Part shown: positions 1 to 6,533 of the stretch, one piece after another
Layout of the letters: the number at the start of each line of letters is the position of its first letter
Position numbering within the stretch: position 1 is the first letter of the stretch
NCBI GenBank assembly: GCA_012799075.1
Contig: JAAZLZ010000314.1
Coordinates: 1 to 8,669 of the forward strand
Origin: Bacillota bacterium
GTDB taxonomy: Bacteria > Bacillota > Limnochordia > JAAZLZ01
Direction of reading: 5' to 3'
Length of the DNA stretch: 8,669 bases
Notes under the pieces: generated by a model
What the model saw: the letters and a program-made list of their open reading frames with translations, nothing else
What the model was told of the DNA's origin: nothing
Databases searched by the model: none
Position numbers and translations under genes: made by a program

Positions 1-2
1 GA

Positions 3-500
3 GATGCTCGCCGTTTGTTAGTCGATCAAACCCCAGTGGACGACTTCTTGATTGTGGCCAACCGGGCCTATCTGTCCCGCAGGCAGCTGGTGGAGCATTT
101 GGGAGTTTGGGTCCCATGGCAGGAAGGTGAGCGTCAGGTTGAATTGGTTCAGCCTAGGGTGTTTCTAAACGGTGAGATCCTTACAGATAAGTCTTTTCTG
201 GGACAGGGCGGGGCCTTGGTGCCCTTGCGGCCCCTGGCAGGAAAGCTGGGGCTGAGCCTGGGTTGGGATCACCAAAGCGCCACCGCCCTTTTAGGTCGGG
301 ATCACCGGTTGCCCGGGGTAATCCGGAAGGACCGCATCTTTGTTTCCGCGGCCATGCTGGCAGAACAATTGCCCATGCTCACACTCTGTTGGAAAGAGCA
401 TCGACAGGAGCTCCACCTATACTGGAACGGGGAGCTCTCAGTTGAGGAGCCTCCCGTTCAAGAGTCGCTGGGCCAAATCAGCCAGGCCCTGCTGCAATAG
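3..500 (+). CDS. Stalk-domain (copper amine oxidase N-terminal-like) protein, 3' part only
   Basis: This is the C-terminal part of a probably secreted or cell-surface protein. The frame is open to the left edge, and the first possible start (TTG at 15) has no Shine-Dalgarno sequence, so the gene begins outside the window. The visible 166 residues hold about three copies of the strand-helix-strand repeat of the 'copper amine oxidase N-terminal' family. The clearest, at about 165-290, has VFLNGE, then ALVPLRPLAGKLGL, then LGWD; weaker copies lie before it (AYLSRRQLVEHLG) and after it (RIFVSAAMLAEQL). In Bacillota such repeats are common in envelope proteins, often beside SLH domains or hydrolases, and do not imply amine oxidase activity. 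Any signal peptide or catalytic domain would lie upstream. The last 63 bases overlap the 3' end of the convergent SLH gene. The family call is fairly secure; the function is unknown. Confidence 0.75.
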   Translation, partial: DARRLLVDQTPVDDFLIVANRAYLSRRQLVEHLGVWVPWQEGERQVELVQPRVFLNGEILTDKSFLGQGGALVPLRPLAGKLGLSLGWDHQSATALLGRDHRLPGVIRKDRIFVSAAMLAEQLPMLTLCWKEHRQELHLYWNGELSVEEPPVQESLGQISQALLQ

Positions 501-1616
501 ATTGCTGTCCACGTTCGAACTTGGCAGAGGGATCCCTCCAGGATAGGCAGGGAGCCCGCCTAGCTTATCGATCAAGGCGGTGAAAAAGGCTTCTTTACTT
601 ACCTGCTGCAGGGTTTGCCAGTCCTTCTGCAAGATGAGCTCCGCCTCAACGGGAGTGAAGCCCAGGTCCACCAACTGATCGTAAAGGGTCAGCCGCAGGC
701 CCTCATCGGCTTCGTTCCACTTCCCGCCCATGATGGCCTTAATTTCCCGGGGGCTCAGCAGATTGCCGGTCAGCTGGCTCACCTTGGTCAAAACATCCGA
801 CTCGGTGACGATTCCATGGGATTGGATGAAACGAGGCCCTTCCTCCGAGGCGATGACCTGGATCCGGTCGCCATTCAGGATGTTTTGCAGCTGGGAGGGA
901 ACGTTGTTCCGGAAAATGGTCGTATCAGGCTGAAGGGTGAGCTCCATCTTCGTTCCCTCGAGGGTATTGACCGTCAGGGAACTAAAGTAGTTGTTGACCG
1001 AGGCGACGGAGCCTTTTGTGATCGACAAGGCGCCGGAGCTGTTTAGCATAGCCGCAGCTTCTCCCCTGGTCAGGTGGCTTTCGGGATGGAAGCGGTTGGT
1101 GAAGGCGGGGGGCAAAACCCCAAGGGCATTGGCTAGCTCAATGGCCCCCCTTTGGGGATGTTCCGGCTCCACATCTTGGAAGGTGCTGGAGCTCTTAGAT
1201 AGGTGCTGGGAAGCCTCCCTTAGCCCCAAGGCCGCGATGACCATGTCCGCGGCTTCTCCCCGGGTGATGGGGTCATCGGGATGGAAGAATTCTTCCTTGG
1301 GCAGGACTTCCGCCTGGACCAGACCGGAGATGTAATTTTGGGCAGGATGACCTTCAACATCGGCAAAGCTCGATCGGGACGATGGACCATAGTCGAAGGT
1401 CTTAGCCGCCATCTTGGCGAAATCTCCCCTAGTGACCACATCGTTCGGTCCAAAGGTCCCGTCGGGATAGGGGAGGATGATTCCTTTGTCTGCTAGCTGC
1501 TCTAGATCCTGTTTGGCCCAATGGCCGTCAAGATCGTTGGCCCTAACGGCCAGGGGAGCAAGAAAAACCAGCAAGGTGCAGATGCTAATTACAGCAAAGA
1601 GCTTTCTTTGTTGCAT
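438..1616 (-). CDS. Secreted SLH-domain protein with a C-terminal helical region
   Basis: This is a predicted exported cell-surface protein of 392 residues. Residues 1-26 form a signal peptide (MQQRK, hydrophobic core, cleavage after VRA). Three S-layer homology domains follow at about 28-75, 84-132 and 146-195, each with the usual TRG motif (VVTRGDF, PITRGEA, HLTRGEA). SLH domains typically bind pyruvylated secondary wall polymers and anchor proteins to the envelope. Residues 200-268 look like a small beta domain often found after SLH repeats (KGSVASV, then DTTIFRNN, then LNGDRIQVI). Residues 270-392 are mostly helical, with a Pro/Gly-rich break at 354-366, and I do not recognise them. The start at 1616 was chosen because it gives the signal peptide and has AAAGGGG 8 bases upstream; the frame stays open to 1853 but that extension does not look like protein. 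The 3' end overlaps the stalk-domain gene by 63 bases. Precise role unknown. Confidence 0.88.
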   Translation of the reverse strand: MQQRKLFAVISICTLLVFLAPLAVRANDLDGHWAKQDLEQLADKGIILPYPDGTFGPNDVVTRGDFAKMAAKTFDYGPSSRSSFADVEGHPAQNYISGLVQAEVLPKEEFFHPDDPITRGEAADMVIAALGLREASQHLSKSSSTFQDVEPEHPQRGAIELANALGVLPPAFTNRFHPESHLTRGEAAAMLNSSGALSITKGSVASVNNYFSSLTVNTLEGTKMELTLQPDTTIFRNNVPSQLQNILNGDRIQVIASEEGPRFIQSHGIVTESDVLTKVSQLTGNLLSPREIKAIMGGKWNEADEGLRLTLYDQLVDLGFTPVEAELILQKDWQTLQQVSKEAFFTALIDKLGGLPAYPGGIPLPSSNVDSNLLQQGLADLAQRLLNGRLLN

Positions 1617-1649
1617 GATGTGAACCCCTTTCCAGAAAGGCTGGGTGGA

Positions 1650-1678
1650 ATAATCTCTGTGTTTCTGCAATTCGCCAA
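1650..1678 (-). promoter_or_regulatory. Candidate sigma-A promoter of the SLH gene
   Basis: On the - strand a -35-like box TTGGCG (1678-1673) is followed after exactly 17 bases by a -10-like box GATTAT (1655-1650). Each matches four of six consensus positions. Transcription would start near 1643, giving a leader of about 27 bases with the Shine-Dalgarno AAAGGGG just before the ATG at 1616. Position and spacing fit well, but the boxes are imperfect and this is prediction only. Confidence 0.4.
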
Positions 1679-1697
1679 GGCAGGGGTCAAACCTGCC
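1679..1697. repeat. Short inverted repeat in the divergent SLH/polA spacer
   Basis: The arms GGCAGG (1679-1684) and CCTGCC (1692-1697) are perfect inverted copies separated by 7 bases. The repeat directly abuts the proposed -35 box of the SLH promoter, a position where an operator could act. It also lies upstream of polA, for which I found no convincing promoter in this 155-base spacer. With only 6 bp per arm in GC-rich DNA, chance is a real alternative. Confidence 0.3.
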
Positions 1698-1771
1698 AGC
1701 AATTGTAGGCGTATCAGGCATTAGACGGCGATTATGGCTGTTTTTGCCGACTAGAAGGAAAAGAGGCGATA

Positions 1772-4390
1772 TTGTTGCGGAAGACCTTCTTCCTGGTGGA
1801 CGGACATAGCCTGCTTTACAGGGCCTTCTATGCCCTGCCGACCATGACGACAAACAGCGGGGAGCATACCAACGCTGTTTATGGGTTTACCTCCATGCTC
1901 CTGCGCCTCCTCCAGGAACAAGATCCCGATTGTTTGGTGGTGGCCTTTGACAAGAAAGGACCCACTTTTCGTCATGAGCAGTTCCCGGACTACAAAGCCA
2001 ACCGCTCGGAAACCCCCGATGAACTCATTGGCCAGGTGGAGCGGGTCAAGGAGCTGGTGGAGGCCTTCGGCTGGAGCCAAGCAGAACTGGATGGATATGA
2101 GGCCGATGATATCATCGGCACCCTTTGTGAAAGAGCCAAAGAGGCCGGCTATCAGGTCTACATCGTGACGGGGGATAATGATTGCCTGCAGCTGGTGGAT
2201 GACCATGCCCGGGTCTTATTCACCCGGCGGGGGATCACCAATGTGGATGATATGGACGAAGAAGCCGTCAAGGCGCGATTCGGCGTTGGCCCCCATCAAG
2301 TGGCCGATTATAAAGGGCTGGTGGGAGACCCGTCGGACAACATGCCCGGCGTCCCCGGAATCGGGCCTAAGCGGGCGGTCAAGCTCTTGCAGAAATATAG
2401 CAGCGTGGAAGAGATCGTGGCCAACGTCGATAAGCTCTCGGGAAGATTTGCTCAGGTGATGGGTGAACACGGCGAGCGGGCCCTGCTCAGCAAACAACTG
2501 GCGACCATTTGCCGGGATGCCCCCGTTGGGGTGGATCCTGGCCACTGTCATCTGGCTCCGCCCGATGAGGAACGGCTGCGGGACCTTTTTGCTCAGCTGG
2601 AATTCCAAACCCTTTGGCGAAGGGTGGAGGAAAGATATGGCTTTGCGGATGCCCCTTCTTCCGTAGTAGCATCTCCTCCTGCGGCGGTGGCGCTGGACCA
2701 GGTTCCGGATGTGGACTACCTGCCTGCCGACGGGCCGCTGGTGGTTCATTTCTGGTGGGAGGGGGACCCCTTGGATGCCCGGCCCTTGGCCTTGGCCATG
2801 GGAACGGGGACGAAGGGATTCTATTGCCGCCTGCAAGAAGGCGCATGGAATGAGGTTCTGGACAAATGGGGGCCGGTGCTGGCCGACCCGAAGCGGCCCA
2901 AGGTTATGTATAATGCCAAGGCTCAACTCTTGGCCCTACATTCCTCAAGGTGCCCTGTCCGGGGGATTATCTCCGATCCCATGGTGGCCGGATATCTTCT
3001 CTCTCCCGGCGATGGTCGCTTGTCCCTCGGCGAGCTTTGCGAGCGGTTCGGGCAGGGCAGTCCCGGGGCAGAAGCCTCTGAGACCGAGCTTGTCGGCTTC
3101 ATCGGCCCCCTTGCCGAAAGACTAGAGAAGAGCCTTGCCGACGCAGGCCTGCTCAAACTTTACCAGGACATGGAGATGCCGTTGGTTCCCGTCTTGGCTG
3201 GGATGGAGGCAAGCGGAGTTGCGGTGGACCGGGAGCATCTTGAGGTGCTGTCGGTGGAGATGGAGAAGGAGCTAGAGGAGCTGACCGAAAGGATCTACCA
3301 CCTTGCCGGGGAGCCCTTCAACATCAATTCGCCCAAGCAGCTTGGGGTGATCTTGTTTGACAAGCTGTCGCTGCCGGTGCTCAAGAAGACCAAGACCGGG
3401 CCTTCCACCAGCGCCGAAGTTCTGGAGGAACTAGCCGAGGAGAATGAAATTGCCGTGCATCTGTTGGAATATCGCCAGCTGGCCAAACTGAAGTCGACCT
3501 ATGTGGATGCTCTCCCAGCCCTGATTCACCCCAAGACGGGCCGGATCCATACCACCTTTCAACAGACGGTGACGGCTACGGGTCGGCTTAGCAGCATCGA
3601 ACCCAATCTACAGAATATTCCGGTGCGGACGCCCCTTGGCCGCCGGATCCGCCAGGCCTTCATCCCCGGGGAGCCCAAGTGGCAGCTCCTCACCGCGGAC
3701 TACTCCCAGATTGAACTTCGGGTGCTGGCCCACATGTCCAAAGACGAGGGGTTGACAAACGCCTTTCGGAAGGGAGAAGACATTCATGCCAGGGCAGCCG
3801 CGGAAGTGTTCGGCGTACCTATGGACCAAGTCGACAGCGAACTTCGCGATCGGGCCAAGGCGATTAATTTCGGGATCATCTATGGCATCAGCAGCTTCGG
3901 ATTGGCCAAGGGCACGGGTCTTAGCCGCACCGAGGCCCAGGACTACATCGACAGGTACTTCGCCCGCTATCCGGGAGTGAAGACATACATCGATGAGACA
4001 ATCAAGGAGGGGCGGGAGAAGGGCTATGTGACCACCCTGTTTGGCCGTCGCCGCTATCTGCCGGAGCTAAACAGCAAAAGCTGGGCCCGTCGCCAGTTTG
4101 CCGAACGAATGGCCATGAATGCCCCCATCCAAGGGACGGCGGCTGACATCATGAAACTGGCCATGATCGGCATTCACGGCAAGATGAAAGAGACCCAGCT
4201 CCAGGCTCGGATGCTCCTGCAAGTCCATGATGAGCTGGTCTTTGAAGTGCCGCCCCATGAGGTTGACCAGCTGGCCCGGCTGGTTAGGGAAGTGATGGAA
4301 AACGATTTGCATCTGGTGGTGCCCCTGGTGGTTGACATTCAGGTGGGCGAGAACTGGCGCGATACTGCTCCCTACCGGGGAGGGATGTGA
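1772..4390 (+). CDS. polA: DNA polymerase I, proofreading domain degenerate
   Basis: This enzyme fills gaps and removes RNA primers or damaged strands in replication and excision repair. It has 872 residues. The N-terminal 5' nuclease (about 1-290) shows LVDGHSLLYRAF, PDYKANR, YEADDI, TGDND and the DNA-binding GVPGIGPKRA. The middle (about 300-480) keeps the fold of the 3'-5' exonuclease but lacks its Asp-x-Glu motif: LVVHFWW stands near 323-329, as in Bacillus-type enzymes without proofreading. The polymerase domain has motif A (TADYSQIELR, Asp643), motif B (R692, K696, F700, Y704) and motif C (QVHDELVF, Asp820, Glu821). These match E. coli D705, R754, K758, F762, Y766, D882 and E883 at a constant offset of 62. 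The start is TTG at 1772 behind AGAGG; the adjacent TTG at 1775 is equally possible. It is the first gene of the tightly packed cluster. Confidence 0.97.
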   Translation: MLRKTFFLVDGHSLLYRAFYALPTMTTNSGEHTNAVYGFTSMLLRLLQEQDPDCLVVAFDKKGPTFRHEQFPDYKANRSETPDELIGQVERVKELVEAFGWSQAELDGYEADDIIGTLCERAKEAGYQVYIVTGDNDCLQLVDDHARVLFTRRGITNVDDMDEEAVKARFGVGPHQVADYKGLVGDPSDNMPGVPGIGPKRAVKLLQKYSSVEEIVANVDKLSGRFAQVMGEHGERALLSKQLATICRDAPVGVDPGHCHLAPPDEERLRDLFAQLEFQTLWRRVEERYGFADAPSSVVASPPAAVALDQVPDVDYLPADGPLVVHFWWEGDPLDARPLALAMGTGTKGFYCRLQEGAWNEVLDKWGPVLADPKRPKVMYNAKAQLLALHSSRCPVRGIISDPMVAGYLLSPGDGRLSLGELCERFGQGSPGAEASETELVGFIGPLAERLEKSLADAGLLKLYQDMEMPLVPVLAGMEASGVAVDREHLEVLSVEMEKELEELTERIYHLAGEPFNINSPKQLGVILFDKLSLPVLKKTKTGPSTSAEVLEELAEENEIAVHLLEYRQLAKLKSTYVDALPALIHPKTGRIHTTFQQTVTATGRLSSIEPNLQNIPVRTPLGRRIRQAFIPGEPKWQLLTADYSQIELRVLAHMSKDEGLTNAFRKGEDIHARAAAEVFGVPMDQVDSELRDRAKAINFGIIYGISSFGLAKGTGLSRTEAQDYIDRYFARYPGVKTYIDETIKEGREKGYVTTLFGRRRYLPELNSKSWARRQFAERMAMNAPIQGTAADIMKLAMIGIHGKMKETQLQARMLLQVHDELVFEVPPHEVDQLARLVREVMENDLHLVVPLVVDIQVGENWRDTAPYRGGM

Positions 4391-4391
4391 A

Positions 4392-5201
4392 TTGCCGGAA
4401 CTGCCTGAGGTGGAGACCATTCGCCGCATCCTGGCCGACAGGATCATCGGGAAGCAGGTGAAAGGAGTTCAGCTCTGCCTGCGAAAGGCCCTTCGGAACA
4501 CCTCCCCTGAAGAGTTGGCCCGGGGTTTGACAGGGGCTGTTTTTACCGGGGTAAAGCGAAGGGGGAAGTTCTTGATCCTTGAGCTTAAGGCTGCCAAGCT
4601 TGTTTTCCACTTGCGCATGACCGGCCAGCTCCTGGTGGTCAAAGCCGGCAGCCCGCCGCCGAAGCACCTTACCTTGAAGCTTGCCCTTTCCGGGGATGAG
4701 GAGCTTTGGCTGGTGGACCAGCGCAAGTTTGCCACCATCGATTGGCTGCCTCGGGGAGGGGACTATCCCCGAGGACTTGGCGTTGAACCCTTATCCCGGG
4801 AGTTTACCGGCCAGCGGCTGGCCGAAATCTGTCAAGGCCGCCGGACTCCCATCAAGGCCTTGCTGCTTAATCAGCAGCACATCGCCGGCCTGGGCAATAT
4901 TTATGCCGATGAGAGTCTTTTTCGCGCCAAGGTTCGGCCCGATCGCATGGCAGGCAGTCTGTCGGCCAAGGAAGTCCGGCGGCTCCATCGGGCCATCCGG
5001 GCTGTCCTCCGGGAAAGCTTGATCGCGGGAGGCACTTCGGTGCGCAACTACGTTAATGCGGAAGGTAAACAAGGCGCCTATCAGAATGAACTGAAGGTGT
5101 ATGGCCGAGGGGGAGAACCTTGCGTTGTCTGCCAGACTCCCCTGGAAAGGATCAAGATCGGGGGGCGAAGCAGCTGTTTTTGCCCCCGATGCCAGTCATA
5201 A
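4392..5201 (+). CDS. mutM: Formamidopyrimidine-DNA glycosylase (Fpg/MutM)
   Basis: This base-excision-repair enzyme removes oxidised purines such as 8-oxoguanine and nicks the strand by beta,delta-elimination. It has 269 residues, typical of the family. The start must be TTG at 4392, because the catalytic residue is the proline exposed after Met removal: the protein begins M-P-E-L-P-E-V-E. The frame is open upstream to 4332, but that lies inside polA. GGGGAGGG at 4377-4384, inside the end of polA, is the ribosome site, 7 bases before the start. Visible motifs are Pro2, Glu3, Lys59 (RRGKFLILEL), DQRKF in the lesion-recognition loop, the helix-two-turn-helix signature GLGNIYADESLF, and a C-terminal zinc finger (Cys244, Cys247, Cys264, Cys267) with the conserved Arg259 (GGRSS). 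It begins one base after the polA stop, so translational coupling with polA is likely. Confidence 0.97.
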   Translation: MPELPEVETIRRILADRIIGKQVKGVQLCLRKALRNTSPEELARGLTGAVFTGVKRRGKFLILELKAAKLVFHLRMTGQLLVVKAGSPPPKHLTLKLALSGDEELWLVDQRKFATIDWLPRGGDYPRGLGVEPLSREFTGQRLAEICQGRRTPIKALLLNQQHIAGLGNIYADESLFRAKVRPDRMAGSLSAKEVRRLHRAIRAVLRESLIAGGTSVRNYVNAEGKQGAYQNELKVYGRGGEPCVVCQTPLERIKIGGRSSCFCPRCQS

Positions 5202-5222
5202 CAGACACCGTTAACCTGCCAG

Positions 5223-5257
5223 CCCCGTATGATGGAGGAGGATCATCATCGGGGAGG
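5223..5257 (+). promoter_or_regulatory. Hairpin covering the ytaF ribosome-binding region
   Basis: CCCCG (5223-5227), one bulged T (5228) and ATGATG (5229-5234) pair with CATCAT (5244-5249) and CGGGG (5250-5254), forming an 11-bp stem with one bulge. The 9-base loop GAGGAGGAT contains most of an SD-like GGAGGAGG (5234-5241). The right arm takes up four bases of the second SD, GGGGAGG (5251-5257), which sits 8 bases before the ytaF TTG. The structure could limit ytaF translation or mark an mRNA processing point. No T-run follows, so it is not a standard terminator. The pairing is seen directly; the regulatory role is inferred. Confidence 0.5.
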
Positions 5258-5265
5258 CGATTAGC

Positions 5266-5907
5266 TTGGAGGTCTTTTCAGCCATGTTGTTTGCCGCGGC
5301 CCTCAGCATGGACGGCTTTGGAGCGGGGGTTGCCTACGGTTTGCGCAAGATCCGGGTGCCCTTGTTGTCTTTGATTATCGTCAGTGTCGCTTCGGGGGTC
5401 AGCATCTGGGCCGCTATGGCCGCGGGTAATCTGATCGCCCAGTACATACCCTATGCCCGGCAGGTGGGGGCGGGGCTGCTCATTATCGCAGGGATTTGGC
5501 TTATGATCACGAACCGGTCCCAAAGGGAGCATGTCCCCAACTTGCAGGGTCAGACGGAACTTGAGTGGGTAATGGCCCTTCACCTGCGGCCCTTTGGCCT
5601 CATCATCCATATCATGAGGGAGCCTGTGCGGGCGGACATGGATTGTTCCGGCGTCCTAAGCTGCAAGGAGGCCTTCTTGCTGGGGATTGCCCTGGCTCTA
5701 GACGCCATGGCCGCGGGATTGGGAATCGCCATGTCGGGCTTTTCCACCTGGCTCATCGTACCCCTGGTGGTGCTGGCCAAATTTGGCTTTGTAACCCTTG
5801 GCCTGCTCCTTGGGGATGCCTGGTCCCTATCCCTCAGGCACCGTCCCGTGCTTGGCATGCTGCCGGGACTGATCCTGGCGGGACTAGGTGCTTTCCGGCT
5901 CCTTTGA
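5266..5907 (+). CDS. ytaF: Sporulation membrane protein YtaF (MntP-related)
   Basis: This is a 213-residue integral membrane protein of the YtaF family, related to the MntP manganese exporters. Two repeated halves are visible: the first has LSMDGFGAGVAYGLRKI (about 13-29), the second IALALDAMAAGLGIAMSGF (about 142-160). Each half carries the Leu-x-x-Asp-type motif in a hydrophobic helix. About six membrane segments can be counted, with a polar loop near residues 85-130 (IMREPVRADMDCSG). Family members are conserved in endospore formers; their transport substrate is not settled. I chose TTG at 5266 because GGGGAGG lies 8 bases upstream and the N-terminus then has the family length. The same frame is open back to 5233 but offers only ATC/ATT-type starts. 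It follows mutM by 64 bases, the widest gap in the cluster, and its stop is 14 bases before the coaE start. Confidence 0.9.
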   Translation: MEVFSAMLFAAALSMDGFGAGVAYGLRKIRVPLLSLIIVSVASGVSIWAAMAAGNLIAQYIPYARQVGAGLLIIAGIWLMITNRSQREHVPNLQGQTELEWVMALHLRPFGLIIHIMREPVRADMDCSGVLSCKEAFLLGIALALDAMAAGLGIAMSGFSTWLIVPLVVLAKFGFVTLGLLLGDAWSLSLRHRPVLGMLPGLILAGLGAFRLL

Positions 5908-5921
5908 TGGGAGGGATGCTG

Positions 5922-6533
5922 ATGGAAACTTTGGTTGTCGGACTGACAGGCGGCATTGGCACGGGCAAGAGCACTGTGGCTGCCATGTTCGTCAAGCTAG
6001 GCGCATATCTCATTGACAGCGATCAGATCGCCCGCAGGATCGTCCAACCGGGAAGTCCGGTTTTGGCCGAGATAGCTGAGGCCTTTGGTCCGGAAATCCT
6101 AAAGGACGGTCAGCTTGACCGGGACAAACTAGGGAAGATTGTCTTTTCCTCGGCGGAGGCTCGGGCTCGGCTAAACAGCATCACCCATCCCCCGATTCTA
6201 GAGTGCCTGGCCAGGTTGATCGCCCAAAACCGGTCCCATCATCGGGTCCTGTTGGTGGACATCCCCCTGCTGTACGAGGCGGGGGCCTTCTACTTGGTAG
6301 AACGGGTGGTTTTGGTCTATACTGACAAGGAAACCCAGCTGCAAAGGCTCATGCAGCGGGATGGAATCAGCCTTGCAGAGGCAAAGCGAAAAATTGATGC
6401 GCAAATGCCCCTGGAGGAGAAGGTATCCCGAGCCGATTATGTAATTGATAACAGTCGGACCAAAAGGGAGACCTGGGAACAGGTGCAAAGGATTTGGGGG
6501 GAGTGGAGTGCGGATTGCCTTGATCGCCCATGA
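5922..6533 (+). CDS. coaE: Dephospho-CoA kinase
   Basis: This enzyme catalyses the last step of coenzyme A synthesis: ATP-dependent phosphorylation of the 3'-hydroxyl of dephospho-CoA in the cytoplasm. It has 203 residues, the normal length. The ATP-binding P-loop is GLTGGIGTGKST at residues 7-18. It is followed by the family's LIDSDQIARRIV (30-41), then THPPI, the VDIPLLYEAG substrate-site motif near 106-115, and the VIDNSRTKRET region near the C-terminus. The ATG at 5922 is chosen because GGGAGGG (5909-5915) sits 6 bases upstream. The ATG codons at 5907 and 5916 overlap or touch that ribosome site, and much of the longer open frame upstream lies inside ytaF. Its 3' end overlaps mgsA by 26 bases. 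The polA-mutM-ytaF-coaE order is also known from Bacillus. Confidence 0.96.
   Translation: METLVVGLTGGIGTGKSTVAAMFVKLGAYLIDSDQIARRIVQPGSPVLAEIAEAFGPEILKDGQLDRDKLGKIVFSSAEARARLNSITHPPILECLARLIAQNRSHHRVLLVDIPLLYEAGAFYLVERVVLVYTDKETQLQRLMQRDGISLAEAKRKIDAQMPLEEKVSRADYVIDNSRTKRETWEQVQRIWGEWSADCLDRP

Noticed and set aside
527..538. Perfect 12-base palindrome GAGGGATCCCTC
   Set aside because: It lies within SLH coding sequence (PGGIPL region), has no loop or T-run, and is a likely chance result of Gly/Pro codons.
556..580. CCGCCT/AGGCGG inverted repeat considered as a terminator
   Set aside because: It has a 13-base loop, no T-run on either strand, and lies inside the SLH coding sequence.
1695..1771. 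Sigma-A promoter for polA
   Set aside because: Candidate -10 boxes such as GATTAT at 1730 have no -35 at an acceptable distance; the pair at 1745/1768 would overlap the start codon.
1617..1853. N-terminal extension of the SLH frame on the - strand
   Set aside because: It crosses the promoter region and the polA start, is not protein-like, and would bury the signal peptide that begins at 1616.
2216..2926. Long - strand frame inside polA
   Set aside because: It is the antisense shadow of a certain gene in GC-rich DNA, with no ribosome site and no recognisable motifs.
4284..4738. Two - strand frames across the polA/mutM junction
   Set aside because: Both are antisense to well-identified polA and mutM coding sequence.
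5565..5921. Upstream extension of coaE through the end of ytaF
   Set aside because: The translation is out of frame with ytaF and not protein-like; the P-loop protein begins correctly at 5922 behind its own SD.
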